NCBI RefSeq assembly: GCF_002902945.1
Contig: NZ_CP026102.1
Coordinates: 2,542,001 to 2,606,000, forward strand
Source: Paraburkholderia caribensis
GTDB lineage: Bacteria; Pseudomonadota; Gammaproteobacteria; Burkholderiales; Burkholderiaceae
Direction of reading: 5' to 3'
Length of the DNA stretch: 64,000 bases
In this document: piece by piece, positions 7,305 through 19,725 of the stretch
How the letters are laid out: each line of letters begins with the position of its first letter
Numbering within the stretch: position 1 is the stretch's first letter
The notes under the pieces: model-generated
Told to the model about the DNA's origin: nothing
Database searches by the model: none
What the model saw: only the letters and a program-made list of their open reading frames with translations
Made by a program: the position numbers and the translations under genes

Positions 7305-8042
7305 TCAAGGCAATGCCAGCGCCGAAGCGCCGACCGAACGAGCCCGTTCGACCGTCACCGACCAGCGCTTCGTCGTGCGCGCCTCGACGATGGTCAGCTT
7401 GCCGCCCGGACCGAATGCGCCCGTATCGATGAACATCTGCGCGCCGATCTGCTGCACTTCGCGCACGGGCGTATGGCCGCAATAGGTGAGCGACAGCCCA
7501 AGCTGGCGCATCGGATCGCCCGCGCCCATCGCCAGGCTGCGGCCCCACAGCAGTTGCTGGCGAACTTCTTCGGAAAGGTTGTCGGCGTCGAGTTCGGCGT
7601 CCGAGCCGAGAAATTCCGCATGCAGCACGTTGAAGCGCTCGCTGCCCGAGCCGATCACGCGCACCAGCGGCAGCGTGCGCAGACGCTGCGCATAGACGCG
7701 CAGCCTTTCGATGGGTACCTGCACGCTCCACAGCCCGCCGATTCCATACCACCACTGCTTCTTCAGCTTGCCTTCAGCGACCGCGCAGAGCGCGTCCTCG
7801 TGATTGCCGAGCACGGCATGGAACCAGGGCTTGTCGAGCAGCGCCAGCGCCTCTTCCGACTGCGAGCCGCGATCGACGAGATCGCCGACGGAGAACAGCC
7901 GGTCGCGCGACGGATCGAAATCGACCTCGCGCAACAGGAAGCGCAGCGCGTCGACGCAACCGTGCAGATCGCCGACGACGAAATCGCGTCCGGTCCGGTT
8001 GACGGGATGATGTTGGACGACGGTGACAAGTGTGGAATCCAT
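7305..8042 (-). CDS. PPP-family metallophosphoesterase (serine/threonine protein phosphatase-like)
   Basis: A 245-residue cytoplasmic phosphatase with the full bimetal-site signature: GDLHG (residues 24-28), GDLVDRG (53-59) and GNHED (79-83), then downstream His positions including CGHTPV. It resembles bacterial PrpA/PrpB and Ap4A-hydrolase-like phosphatases; the true substrate cannot be told. I start at the ATG giving MDSTLVTVVQHH; upstream in-frame sequence does not resemble the family. It is convergent with the toxin gene. Confidence 0.87.
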   Translation of the reverse strand: MDSTLVTVVQHHPVNRTGRDFVVGDLHGCVDALRFLLREVDFDPSRDRLFSVGDLVDRGSQSEEALALLDKPWFHAVLGNHEDALCAVAEGKLKKQWWYGIGGLWSVQVPIERLRVYAQRLRTLPLVRVIGSGSERFNVLHAEFLGSDAELDADNLSEEVRQQLLWGRSLAMGAGDPMRQLGLSLTYCGHTPVREVQQIGAQMFIDTGAFGPGGKLTIVEARTTKRWSVTVERARSVGASALALP

Positions 8043-8212
8043 AACACCATGATAGTGCGAGCGTGCAAGCGTCGTATGCGCGGCATCTCGCGTTCGCACG
8101 CCTTTCGTGAGCCGGATTCGTGCGTAGTGCATGACCGTTTGCGAGCTATACGCATTCCCGCCGCCAACATGCAGGCTCCCGTCGCCACGCTCATGGTTCG
8201 ATCACGGTTCGT

Positions 8213-8344
8213 TCACTGCGGCACGGCGCGCAGCCTGCCGACCTGCTCCGCGCTCAGCGTCGAGCGGGGATTGCCGAACTGTTTCGTCACATAGTTCGCG
8301 ACGGCGGCCATCTGCGCGTCGCTCGGTTCGCGCCGGACCATGCG
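8213..8344 (-). pseudogene. Remnant of the C-terminus of a dehydrogenase-associated c-type cytochrome
   Basis: On the minus strand the translation EPSDAQMAAVANYVTKQF, followed by GNPRSTLSAEQVGRLRA and a stop, matches the extreme C-terminus of the multi-heme cytochrome c subunits of membrane alcohol/gluconate dehydrogenases. Upstream of it the frame turns into unrelated sequence and no heme motif (CXXCH) is present. It is best read as the leftover end of a deleted gene. This is family recognition by eye. Confidence 0.6.
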
Positions 8345-8652
8345 CGCATGCCGGGCGTCCGCCCGAAAACCGGTCTTGCACCGCTGTCTCGCGGTCTCTG
8401 ATGGCCGGGTGCGGCAGCGATGTTGCCGCCCTTGCATGCTCGCCGTTCGCTGCGCGCGAGAACGAAACAACGGATGAAAGCCGCATGCAAGCCCAGTGAG
8501 CAAAACTGCGGAAACCTATAACGTCCCCACAACTTTTTCGACAAATCATCCACCATCATGCCCCCGGTAGAATCGCCGCAACCTTCACCACCACTTTCGA
8601 ACATGCATCGAGACATACGGATGTCACGCTCCGCTGCCCGGAGCACCCGCCC
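8345..8652. other. Intergenic stretch without recognised gene
   Basis: Apart from the cytochrome remnant to its left, I see no gene, repeat or clear promoter. It may contain further decayed sequence from the deletion that left the remnant, together with the upstream region of the DUF1345 gene. Confidence 0.4.
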
Positions 8653-9303
8653 ATGAGCGTCTATCCACAGGTATTGCGCAACCGCCCGCGCATGATGACG
8701 GGCCTCGTGCTCGGCGTGCTGGTCGGCGTGCTGCTCGCGGGCGTGCACATACGCCCGATGATCCGCGTGCTGGTCTCGTGGGACGTCGCCGTGTGGGCCT
8801 ATCTCGCGCTGATGTGGCTGGAGATGGCACGCGCCGATCACGATCGCGTGCGCGACATTGCGCAGCGCGAAGACGAGAACGCGGGGGTCGTGCTCGCCGT
8901 CGTCTGTCTCGCGACGGTCGCGAGCGTGGCCGCCATCGTGCTGGAGCTGGCGTCGTCGAAAGGCAGCACGGGCGTGTCGCATTACATCGTGACGGGCATC
9001 ACGCTGATCGGCGCGTGGTTCCTGATACCCACCATCTTCACGCTGCACTACGCGCGCCTGCACTTCGCAACCGACACCCAGGAAACCGCGCTGAAGTTTC
9101 CCGACCGCAAGCTCGATCCGAACTATTGGGACTTCCTGTACTTCTCCTTTACGATCGCCGTCGCATCGCAGACGTCGGACGTCGTGCTGCGCTCGCGCGA
9201 GGTGCGCCGCGCGGCGCTCGCGCAGTCGGTGCTGTCGTTCTATTTCAACGTAGCCGTGCTCGGGCTGTGCATCAACATGGCGGCCGGTTTGCTCGGATCG
9301 TAG
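8653..9303 (+). CDS. DUF1345 integral membrane protein
   Basis: A 216-residue inner-membrane protein of the DUF1345 family, function unknown. It has about five hydrophobic segments: GLVLGVLVGVLLAGVH, VAVWAYLALMWLEM, AGVVLAVVCLATVASVAAIVL, GITLIGAWFLIPTIFTLHYARLHF, and a final FYFNVAVLGLCINMAAGLL. The family segment DPNYWDFLYFSFTIAVASQTSDV (in pieces here: YWDFLYFSFTIAVASQTSDV) is present and recalls a pore-like loop. A GGAG precedes the ATG. Neighbours give no hint of function. Confidence 0.85.
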   Translation: MSVYPQVLRNRPRMMTGLVLGVLVGVLLAGVHIRPMIRVLVSWDVAVWAYLALMWLEMARADHDRVRDIAQREDENAGVVLAVVCLATVASVAAIVLELASSKGSTGVSHYIVTGITLIGAWFLIPTIFTLHYARLHFATDTQETALKFPDRKLDPNYWDFLYFSFTIAVASQTSDVVLRSREVRRAALAQSVLSFYFNVAVLGLCINMAAGLLGS

Positions 9304-9729
9304 CGGGCCGCGCGCAGAAACCATCGCGCGCGCAGTCCTTCGGCAGCCCCGCGCCCGCGGCTATGGCAACATGCCATGTAACAGCCGCCGGACGACGCGC
9401 CCGAATTACACGTCTTCCTTCGGTTGCGCGGCATCATTCGTATGAACGACGCCGCGCCCGCATCTTTTTCGCCGTGCCGTACCAGGCTGCACCAGCCGTC
9501 CTTGCACGCATCTCGCCGCTTCAGTCCTGACCCTGCTGTATCGCTTTCTGGCATACCGCTTGCTCTACCACCGCCTGTTGATTGAACCCGGACAGACGAC
9601 TTGCGGCGCCGTCGCAGACTCTTTGAACTGACGCGCCGCCTGTCGATCAATGAATGCACTACATTGAGCAGTACGCGCCGTCGCAGGACGCATCGCGCGG
9701 CATCCGGCTCTGAAGCCTAATAGGCGGTC
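9304..9729. other. 426-bp intergenic region upstream of the glycogen/trehalose block
   Basis: I see no gene here. It must contain the promoter for glgE-treS-glgB, but I could not pick a convincing -35/-10 pair by eye. Short dyads such as ATGGCAACATGCCAT are present near 9362-9376 without clear meaning. Confidence 0.4.
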
Positions 9730-12700
9730 GTGATCGCACCCATGTGCATCCACGCCGCACAGCAGGACGAAATCTGGAAACGACCGATGGAAGCTCCTCA
9801 CGCCTATGCGCCGCGGATTTACTTTGTGCATTCTCCCCTGGTCGGACAGCTGGATGCGTGGCCCGCGCAGTTCGAGCATGCCGCGGCGCTCGGTTTCGAT
9901 CATGTGCTGATCGGCGGACTGTTCCAGCCGGGACAGGCCGGCCACGCGCAGATCGTCAGCGATCATGCGCGGCTGCATCCCGCGTTCGCCGGCACCGGGA
10001 GCGCGCATGAAGTGCTGCAGCGTCTGGCCGAAACCGCGAGCCAGCACGGCCTGACGCTGCTGGTCGATCTCGTGATCGATCGCGCTGCCGCCGACGGCAA
10101 TCTGTTTCGTGAACACCGCGACTGGTTTCATCCGTTCGAACCGGAAGAAGCGCGGCTCGATCCGCGCCATGCACGCCACGAAGACAACGTCGCGTATGCG
10201 AACTTCAACGACGAGCACGCGGCTGCGCCGCTGCTCGACTGGTGGGCGCAGACGCTCGACGCGCTCGCGGATGCGGGCATCGGCGGATTCCGTTTCGATT
10301 CGCCGCACCGCGTGCCCGCCTTCGCATGGCGGCGCCTGCTCGAGGCCGTGCGCGCATCGCGCCATCCGTCCACGCGCTTTCTCGCCGCGACGCCCGGCCT
10401 CGAGCGCGCGGACGTCGCCGCGCTCGAAGGCGTGGGCTTCGACGCCGTGTTTTCGTCGTCGCGCTGGTGGGACTTCCGCGCGCCGTGGATGCTCGACGAG
10501 CACGCGCTGCTGATGCGCATCGGCTCGCCCGTCGCCTTTCCGGAAGCGCCTTACGGCACGCGGCTCGCGGCCGACCTCGAACATGTGCACGATGCCGCGA
10601 TCGTCGAGCGCGCGTATCGCCGCGCATTGTTGACAGCCGTTTCGACGGGCACCGGCTGGATGATGCCGATGGGCTTCGAATATGGCATTGCCGAGCCGAT
10701 CTCGCATACGCTCGGCGACGCCGCCCACTACGCGAGCCTGCGCGGCGCGGCGCGCTTCGATCTCTCCGAGCGCGTGCGTCACGCGAACGCGATCGCGCGC
10801 GACACCTGGCCGTTGCAAACCAATGGCGAGCTGCGTTCGCTGTCCGGCCCCGACACGCACGCCGCGATCCTGTTGCGCGGCGATCAGCGCGATTTGCGCG
10901 ACGCGGGCGAAGCCGTGATGGTGGCGATCAACCCGGAGTTGGGCACGCCCGTGCGCGTCGATCCCGCGCGCTTTCTCGACGGCGTGCCGGGCGACTTCAC
11001 GCGCTTCGTGCCACTCGGCACCGAATCGCGCGGCGCGCCGCAGCCGCTCGCCCCATTCACGCTCGCGCCGGGCGCGTGCCGTCTGTTCCGCGCGGTCGCC
11101 GAAAAGCCCGTCGTGCTTGCACCGCCCATCGACAAGAAAAACACGAAGACCTCGGGACACAAGAGCGTGCTCGATGCGATCGCGGGCTCGCGCGTCGCGA
11201 TCGAAAGCGTGTCGCCCGCCGTCGATCACGGACGCTTCCCCGCCAAGCGCATCGTCGGCGAACGCGTGCACATCACGGCCGCCGTGTTCGCCGAAGGCCA
11301 CGACAAGATCGCGGCCGCCGTGATCTGGCGCGCCGCCGACGAAACCGCCTGGCACGAAGCACCGATGACGCCCGCGCAGCCCGCCGGCAACGACATCTGG
11401 GAAGCGCGCGTTGCGCTGGAGCGTGTCGGGCGTCACGAATACACGGTGATTGCGTGGCGCGACGATTTCGCGTCGCTCGTCGATCACATGCAGAAGAAGC
11501 TGAAGGCCGATCAGTCCGTCGATCTCGAACTCGAAGAGGCGAAGCATCTGTTCGCGCTCGCGCTGGCGGAAACGGAGACGGTCGAAGGCTCGCAGCGGCA
11601 GCAGCTCGAAGCGATCGTCAAGGAGTTCATGAAGGCCGACACGGGCGAGCGCCTCGCGATCGTGCTCGCGCCGACCACGGCCGACGCGTTCGCCGCCGCA
11701 CGTCACCGGCCTGGGCTGTCGCGCGATCCTGTCGTCTATCGCATCGATGCCGAACGCGCGGGTGCGCGCTTTGGCAGCTGGTACGAGATCTTTCCGCGCT
11801 CGATGAGCGACGACGAGCATCGTCACGGCAACTTCGACGACGTGATCGGCAAACTGCCGCGCATCCGCGACATGGGCTTCGACGTGCTGTACTTTCCGCC
11901 TATTCACCCCATCGGCGTCGCCAACCGCAAGGGCCGCAACAACACGCTGACGCCTGGCCCGGACGACGTGGGCAGCCCGTATGCAATCGGCGGCGAAGCG
12001 GGGGGCCACGATGCCGTGCATCCGCAGCTCGGCACGCTCGACGATTTCAGGCGCATGCTCGCCGCCGCGCACGATCACGGCCTGGAAATCGCGCTCGACT
12101 TCGCGATCCAATGCTCGCCCGATCACCCGTGGCTCAAGCAGCATCCCACATGGTTCGCGTGGCGTCCCGACGGCACGCTGCGTTACGCGGAGAACCCGCC
12201 GAAGAAGTATCAGGACATCGTGAATCCGGACTTCTACGCGCGCGATGCAAAGCCCGATTTGTGGATTTCGCTACGCGACGTGATCCTGTTCTGGATCGAT
12301 GCAGGCGTGCGCATCTTCCGCGTCGACAATCCGCACACGAAACCTTTCCCGTTCTGGGAATGGATGATCAACGACGTCCGCGCGCGGCATCCCGACGTGA
12401 TCTTCCTCGCCGAAGCGTTCACGCGTCCGCGCGTGATGGCGCGGCTCGCGAAGCTCGGCTTCTCGCAGTCGTACACGTACTTCACATGGCGCGAATCGAA
12501 GCGCGATTTCACCGAATATCTGACGCAACTGACGCAAACCGATCTGCGCGAATTCTTCCGGCCTAACTTCTTCGTCAACACGCCGGACATCAACCCGCGT
12601 CATCTGCAGGCGCAGGGGCGTCCGGGCTTTCTGATTCGCGCCGCGCTCGCGACGATGCTGTCGGGACTGTGGGGCGTGTATAGCGGCTTCGAACTGTGCG

Positions 12701-13226
12701 AAGCCGCCGCGCTGCCGAACAGCGAAGAGTATCTGGACTCGGAGAAGTATCAGATCCGCGCATGGGACTGGAACCGGCCCGGCAACATCGTGCGCGAAAT
12801 CACGGAGCTGAACCGCATTCGCCGCACGAACCCGGCGCTGCACTCGCATCTGAATCTGACGTTCCTGCCCGCGCACAACGAGAGCATCCTGTTCTTCGAA
12901 AAGGCCACGCCGGCGCGCGACAACGTGATCGTCGTCGCGATCAATCTCGATCCGTACAACGAACAGGGCGCGGATATCGAGTTGTCGTGGGGCACGTTCA
13001 ACGCCTGGGGCCTGCACGATCACGGCGCCATCGACGTGATCGACCAGATGACGGGCGAGCAGTTTCAATGGCATGGCAGATGGCAACACGTGCGGCTCGA
13101 TCCCGGCGCACGGCCGTTCGCGATCTGGCGCATCGCGCCCGCGGCCGGCCTGCCGCGCGACGCTGTTCCCGATGAGAGCGACACGCATCGGGCCGCTCAC
13201 GACACGACATTCAATGAAGGTGCGAT

Positions 13227-13230
<4 letters not shown>
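9730..13230 (+). CDS. glgE: Alpha-1,4-glucan:maltose-1-phosphate maltosyltransferase GlgE with extra N-terminal GH13-like domain
   Basis: Transfers maltose from maltose-1-phosphate to alpha-1,4-glucan. The C-terminal ~700 residues are a normal GlgE: N-domain SRVAIESVSPAVDHGRFPAKR, catalytic barrel with FRVDNPHTKP (nucleophile Asp866) and FLAEAFTRP (acid Glu895), and the C-terminal beta domain. The protein is 1166 residues, while typical GlgE is about 660-700. The extra N-terminal part (about 20-460) is itself GH13-like (YFVHSPLVGQLDAW, GFRFDSPHRVPAF with Asp190), but at the acid/base position it reads FLAATPG where GlgE has FLAEAF. A GTG at 9730 is used; ATGs at 9742 and 9787 are alternatives. 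Its TGA overlaps the treS ATG. Confidence 0.92.
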
Positions 13231-16677
<3,447 letters not shown>

Positions 16678-16685
<8 letters not shown>

Positions 16686-18903
16686 GCACTACAACGTTCA
16701 ACTTGAGGCGGCCGGTCTGCATCGCGTGGACCTGGATGCGCTCGTCGATGCGCGCCATCACGATCCGTTCTCGCAACTCGGCATGCACCAGACGAGCGCC
16801 GGCCCCGTCGTGCGCGTGATGCTGCCGAACGCGGCGCGCGTGTCGGTGATCGCGCGCGACGACGGCAGGCTGCTCGGCGAACTGGAGCAACTGCATCCGG
16901 GCGGCCTGTTCGCGGGTCCCGTCAGCGAAGCCGTGGCGTATCGCTTGCGGATCGACTGGCATGGGACGGTTCAGGAAATCGAGGACACGTATTCGTTCGG
17001 CCCCGTACTCGGCGACGAGCCCTTGCAACGCGTCGCGTGGGGCGATCCGTACGCGGTGCTCGAATGCCTCGGCTCGCGGCCGTTCACGCTGGATGGCGTG
17101 CCGGGCGTGCGCTTTGCCGTATGGGCGCCGAATGCGCGGCGGGTGTCGGTGGTGGGCGACTTCAACTCATGGGACGGCCGCCGTCATCCGATGCGGCTGC
17201 GCCATCAGGCCGGCGTGTGGGAACTGTTCGTGCCGCGCATCGGCGCGGGCACGCGCTACAAGTACGAGATGTTGGCGCGCGACGGCCATCCGTTGCCGCT
17301 CAAGGCCGACCCTTGCGCGATGCAGACCGAGAAGCCGCCCGCGACGGCGTCCGTCGTTGCGCACGTCGACGCCGTCGAGCGTTTTCCGTGGACCGACGGC
17401 GACTGGATGCAGACGCGCGCGTCGAAGCAGACCGCGCAATCGGCGATCTCGATCTACGAGGTGCATGCGGAATCGTGGCTGCGCGTCGCGGAGGAAGGGC
17501 ATCGCGGCTTGAACTGGTCCGAGCTCGCGGACCGGCTGATTCCTTATGCGAAGGAAATGGGCTTCACGCATATCGAGTTCATGCCGATTGCCGAGCATCC
17601 GTTTGGTGGATCGTGGGGTTATCAGCCGTTGTCGCAGTTCGCGCCGTCGGCGCGCTTCGGCACGCCGGAGCAGTTCGCGGGCTTTATCAACCGCGCGCAC
17701 GAGGCGGGGCTGGGCGTGATACTCGACTGGGTGCCCGCGCACTTTCCGAACGACGCACACGGACTGATCGAGTTCGACGGCACGCCGCTTTACGAGCACG
17801 CCGACCCGCGCGAGGGCTATCACCAGGACTGGAACACGATGATCTACAACCTCGGCCGCAACGAGGTGAGCGCGTTCCTGATCGCATCGGCGCTGGCGTG
17901 GCTCAAGCGCTATCACGTCGATGGCTTGCGGGTGGATGCCGTCGCGTCGATGCTGTATCGCGACTATTCGCGTGCGGCGGGCGAGTGGGTGCCGAATATT
18001 TATGGCGGGCGTGAGAATCTCGAATCGATTGCGTTTTTGAAGCGGCTGAATCACGAAGTGCAGCACATGCCGGACGTGCATGGGGCGATCACGATCGCCG
18101 AGGAATCGACGGCGTGGCCGGGTGTGACGGCGCGCATCGAGGATGGCGGGCTCGGCTTCCAGTTCAAGTGGAACATGGGGTGGATGCACGATACGCTGCA
18201 CTACATGCACGAAGACCCGATCAACCGTCGATGGCATCACCACAACATGACGTTTGCGATGGTGTATGCGTACTCCGAGAAATTCGTGCTGCCGCTTTCG
18301 CACGACGAGGTCGTGCATGGCAAGGGATCGCTGCTGGGCAAGATGCCTGGCGACCGCTGGCAGAAGTTTGCGAATCTGCGCGCGTACTTTGCGTTTATGT
18401 GGGCCCATCCGGGCAAGAAGCTGATGTTCATGGGCGGCGAGTTTGGGCAGATGGCCGAGTTCGATCACGATGGGTCGCCGCATTGGCATCTTCTCGATGA
18501 TGAATTGCACCATGGGGTGCAGCGGCTCGTGCGGGATTTGAACCGGCTTTATCGCGAGGAACCGGCGTTGCATCGGCTCGATACCGAGCCGGGGGGGTTC
18601 GAGTGGATCATTGGCGACGATAGCGTGAATTCGGTTTTTGCCTGGCGGCGCACGGATGGCGCGGGGCGCGAGCTGATTACGGTTTGCAACTTTACGCCGG
18701 TGCCCCGGCATGCGTATCGGATTGGGATGCCCCGCGCGGGGCGGTGGGCTGAGATCGTTAATTCCGATGCTGGGGTTTATGGTGGGTCTAATGTGGGTAA
18801 CGGTGGAGTCATCTATACAGATGACGTTGCCGCGCATGGGCGGCCGCAGTCGGCCTCTTTGGTGCTGCCGCCGCTGGCGACTGTTGTGCTTCGGGCTGAT
18901 TGA
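16678..18903 (+). CDS. glgB: 1,4-alpha-glucan branching enzyme GlgB
   Basis: Introduces alpha-1,6 branches into the alpha-glucan built by GlgE. The 741-residue protein has N1 and CBM48 domains (HHDPFSQLGMH; FAVWAPNARRVSVVGDFNSWDGR) and a GH13 barrel with DGLRVDAVASMLY (Asp420), ITIAEESTAWP (Glu475) and LPLSHDEVVHG (Asp543). The length is normal. Codon use changes toward the 3' end: in the last 40 codons I count third positions T15, G17, C6, A2, against T9, G14, C15, A2 in the first 40. This shift grows toward the palindromic element that begins 98 bases after the stop. Confidence 0.96.
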
Positions 18904-18905
18904 GG

Positions 18906-18990
18906 TTTGGGGCTGGGTTTGGGTTTGCGTTTTCTCTGCGAGGCCGTGGGGTTAGGGTTCCGGTGTTTGCAGTTGCAGGGTTCGGGTTTT
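18906..18990 (+). repeat. G-rich tract with multiple G-runs after glgB
   Basis: Directly after the glgB stop the plus strand carries runs of three or four G at about 18909, 18915, 18921, 18948, 18955, 18978 and 18984, separated by T-rich linkers. It could form a G-quadruplex on the plus strand or in RNA. It also continues the G/T-rich, C-poor composition of the glgB 3' end. Confidence 0.5.
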
Positions 18991-19056
18991 GGAGTTTTGT
19001 GCTGGCATCCGCGATACGTTAGCTCGCTTCACGCGTCGCCCCTGTGCGGGGCGGCA

Positions 19057-19090
19057 CCTACTTTTCTTTGCCGCCGCAAAGAAAAGTAGG
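19057..19090. repeat. 15-bp hairpin inside the left arm
   Basis: CCTACTTTTCTTTGC (19057-19071), loop CGCC, then GCAAAGAAAAGTAGG (19076-19090) form a perfect 15-bp stem. It is a palindrome nested in the left arm of the larger element. The stem is AT/purine-rich and lacks a following U-run, so I do not call it a terminator. Confidence 0.85.
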
Positions 19091-19568
19091 CAAAAGAAAG
19101 CGGCTAACACCGTCAGCCCATGTTCTTGTCCACGGGCCCCCAACGTCCCCACGCTTCACGCCGCCGTGCCCTGGTCAGTGCCCGTTGCCAGCGCTCCGAA
19201 TACATGCCTCACCCGCTTCACGCACCCGTACAAAGGCCAGCGGCAGCGAACGGTATGTGCCGCCCAGGTGGCAAACTGTGTGCAGGTTGTCGCGTCGTAC
19301 ACGTTAGGGCTCTTACAGGGTGGTGCGCATGCGCAATCGGTCCGGAGTGAGGCGTGCGAAGTACAAGAAGCCGACACACAGTTTGCCACCTGGGCGGCGG
19401 TCGACTATGTGGCACGGCATGTTGAAGCGCGGGTGTGTGAAGCGGGTGAGGCGTGTATTCGGAGCGCTGGCAACGGGCACGAATGACGTGATTGCCGTTT
19501 GAAGTGTAAGAACCTGTGGGGGCCCTCAGGCGGGAAGAAAGGCTGGCGGTGTGAGCCGCTTTCTTTTG

Positions 19569-19602
19569 CCTACTTTTCTTTGCGGCGGCAAAGAAAAGTA
19601 GG
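19569..19602. repeat. 15-bp hairpin inside the right arm
   Basis: The mirror copy of the left-arm hairpin: CCTACTTTTCTTTGC (19569-19583), loop GGCG, GCAAAGAAAAGTAGG (19588-19602). Because each arm contains this palindrome, the motif is present four times as half-stems within 550 bp. Confidence 0.85.
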
Positions 19603-19660
19603 TGCCGCCCCGCACAGGGGCGACGCGTGAAGCGAGCTAACGTAACGCGGATGCCAGCGC

Positions 19661-19690
19661 AAAGCGAAAGCAAAAGCAAAAGCAAAAGCA
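19661..19690 (+). repeat. Hexamer microsatellite AAAGCA x4 (plus AAAGCG)
   Basis: AAAGCG is followed by four AAAGCA units immediately at the right edge of the palindromic element. If translation began at the GTG at 19627 it would encode a Ser-Glu/Ser-Lys tract at the GlgX N-terminus; more likely it is untranslated. Confidence 0.8.
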
Positions 19691-19725
19691 AAACCGACAC
19701 CAACAACAACGGGAACCCACTTGCC

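Larger units (their letters stand above)
19001..19658. repeat. 658-bp imperfect palindromic element between glgB and glgX
   Basis: The two halves are inverted copies. A perfect 90-bp match joins 19016-19105 with 19554-19643. A 51-bp match with two mismatches joins 19178-19228 with 19430-19480. A 22-bp perfect match joins 19261-19282 with 19375-19396. The outer ends GCTGGCAT (19001-19008) and ATGCCAGC (19651-19658) also pair, and the centre is 19283-19374. The stretches between matched blocks have diverged. I find no credible protein and no transposase, so this is not an autonomous insertion sequence. It separates two genes that would otherwise be adjacent. Confidence 0.9.

Noticed and set aside
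9565..12144. Long open frame (about 859 codons) on the minus strand across glgE
   Set aside because: It lies fully antisense to glgE, is dominated by Arg, His, Ala and Gln as expected from the complement of GC-rich codons, and resembles no family.
19057..19090. Left-arm hairpin as a terminator for glgB
   Set aside because: The stem is long but AT-rich and is followed by CAAAAG rather than a U-run on the plus strand.
19320..19502. Possible small genes inside the palindromic element
   Set aside because: Frames are short, lack ribosome sites, differ between the two arms and resemble nothing; no transposase signature was found.
19661..19690. AAAGCA repeats as a CRISPR-like array
   Set aside because: Repeats are six bases without spacers, and no cas gene is in the window; it is a microsatellite.
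19627..19725. N-terminal extension of GlgX from a GTG in the palindrome arm
   Set aside because: The extra residues are encoded by the repeat arm and a hexamer microsatellite (Ser/Lys tract); the protein from 19726 already has the complete GlgX N-terminus.
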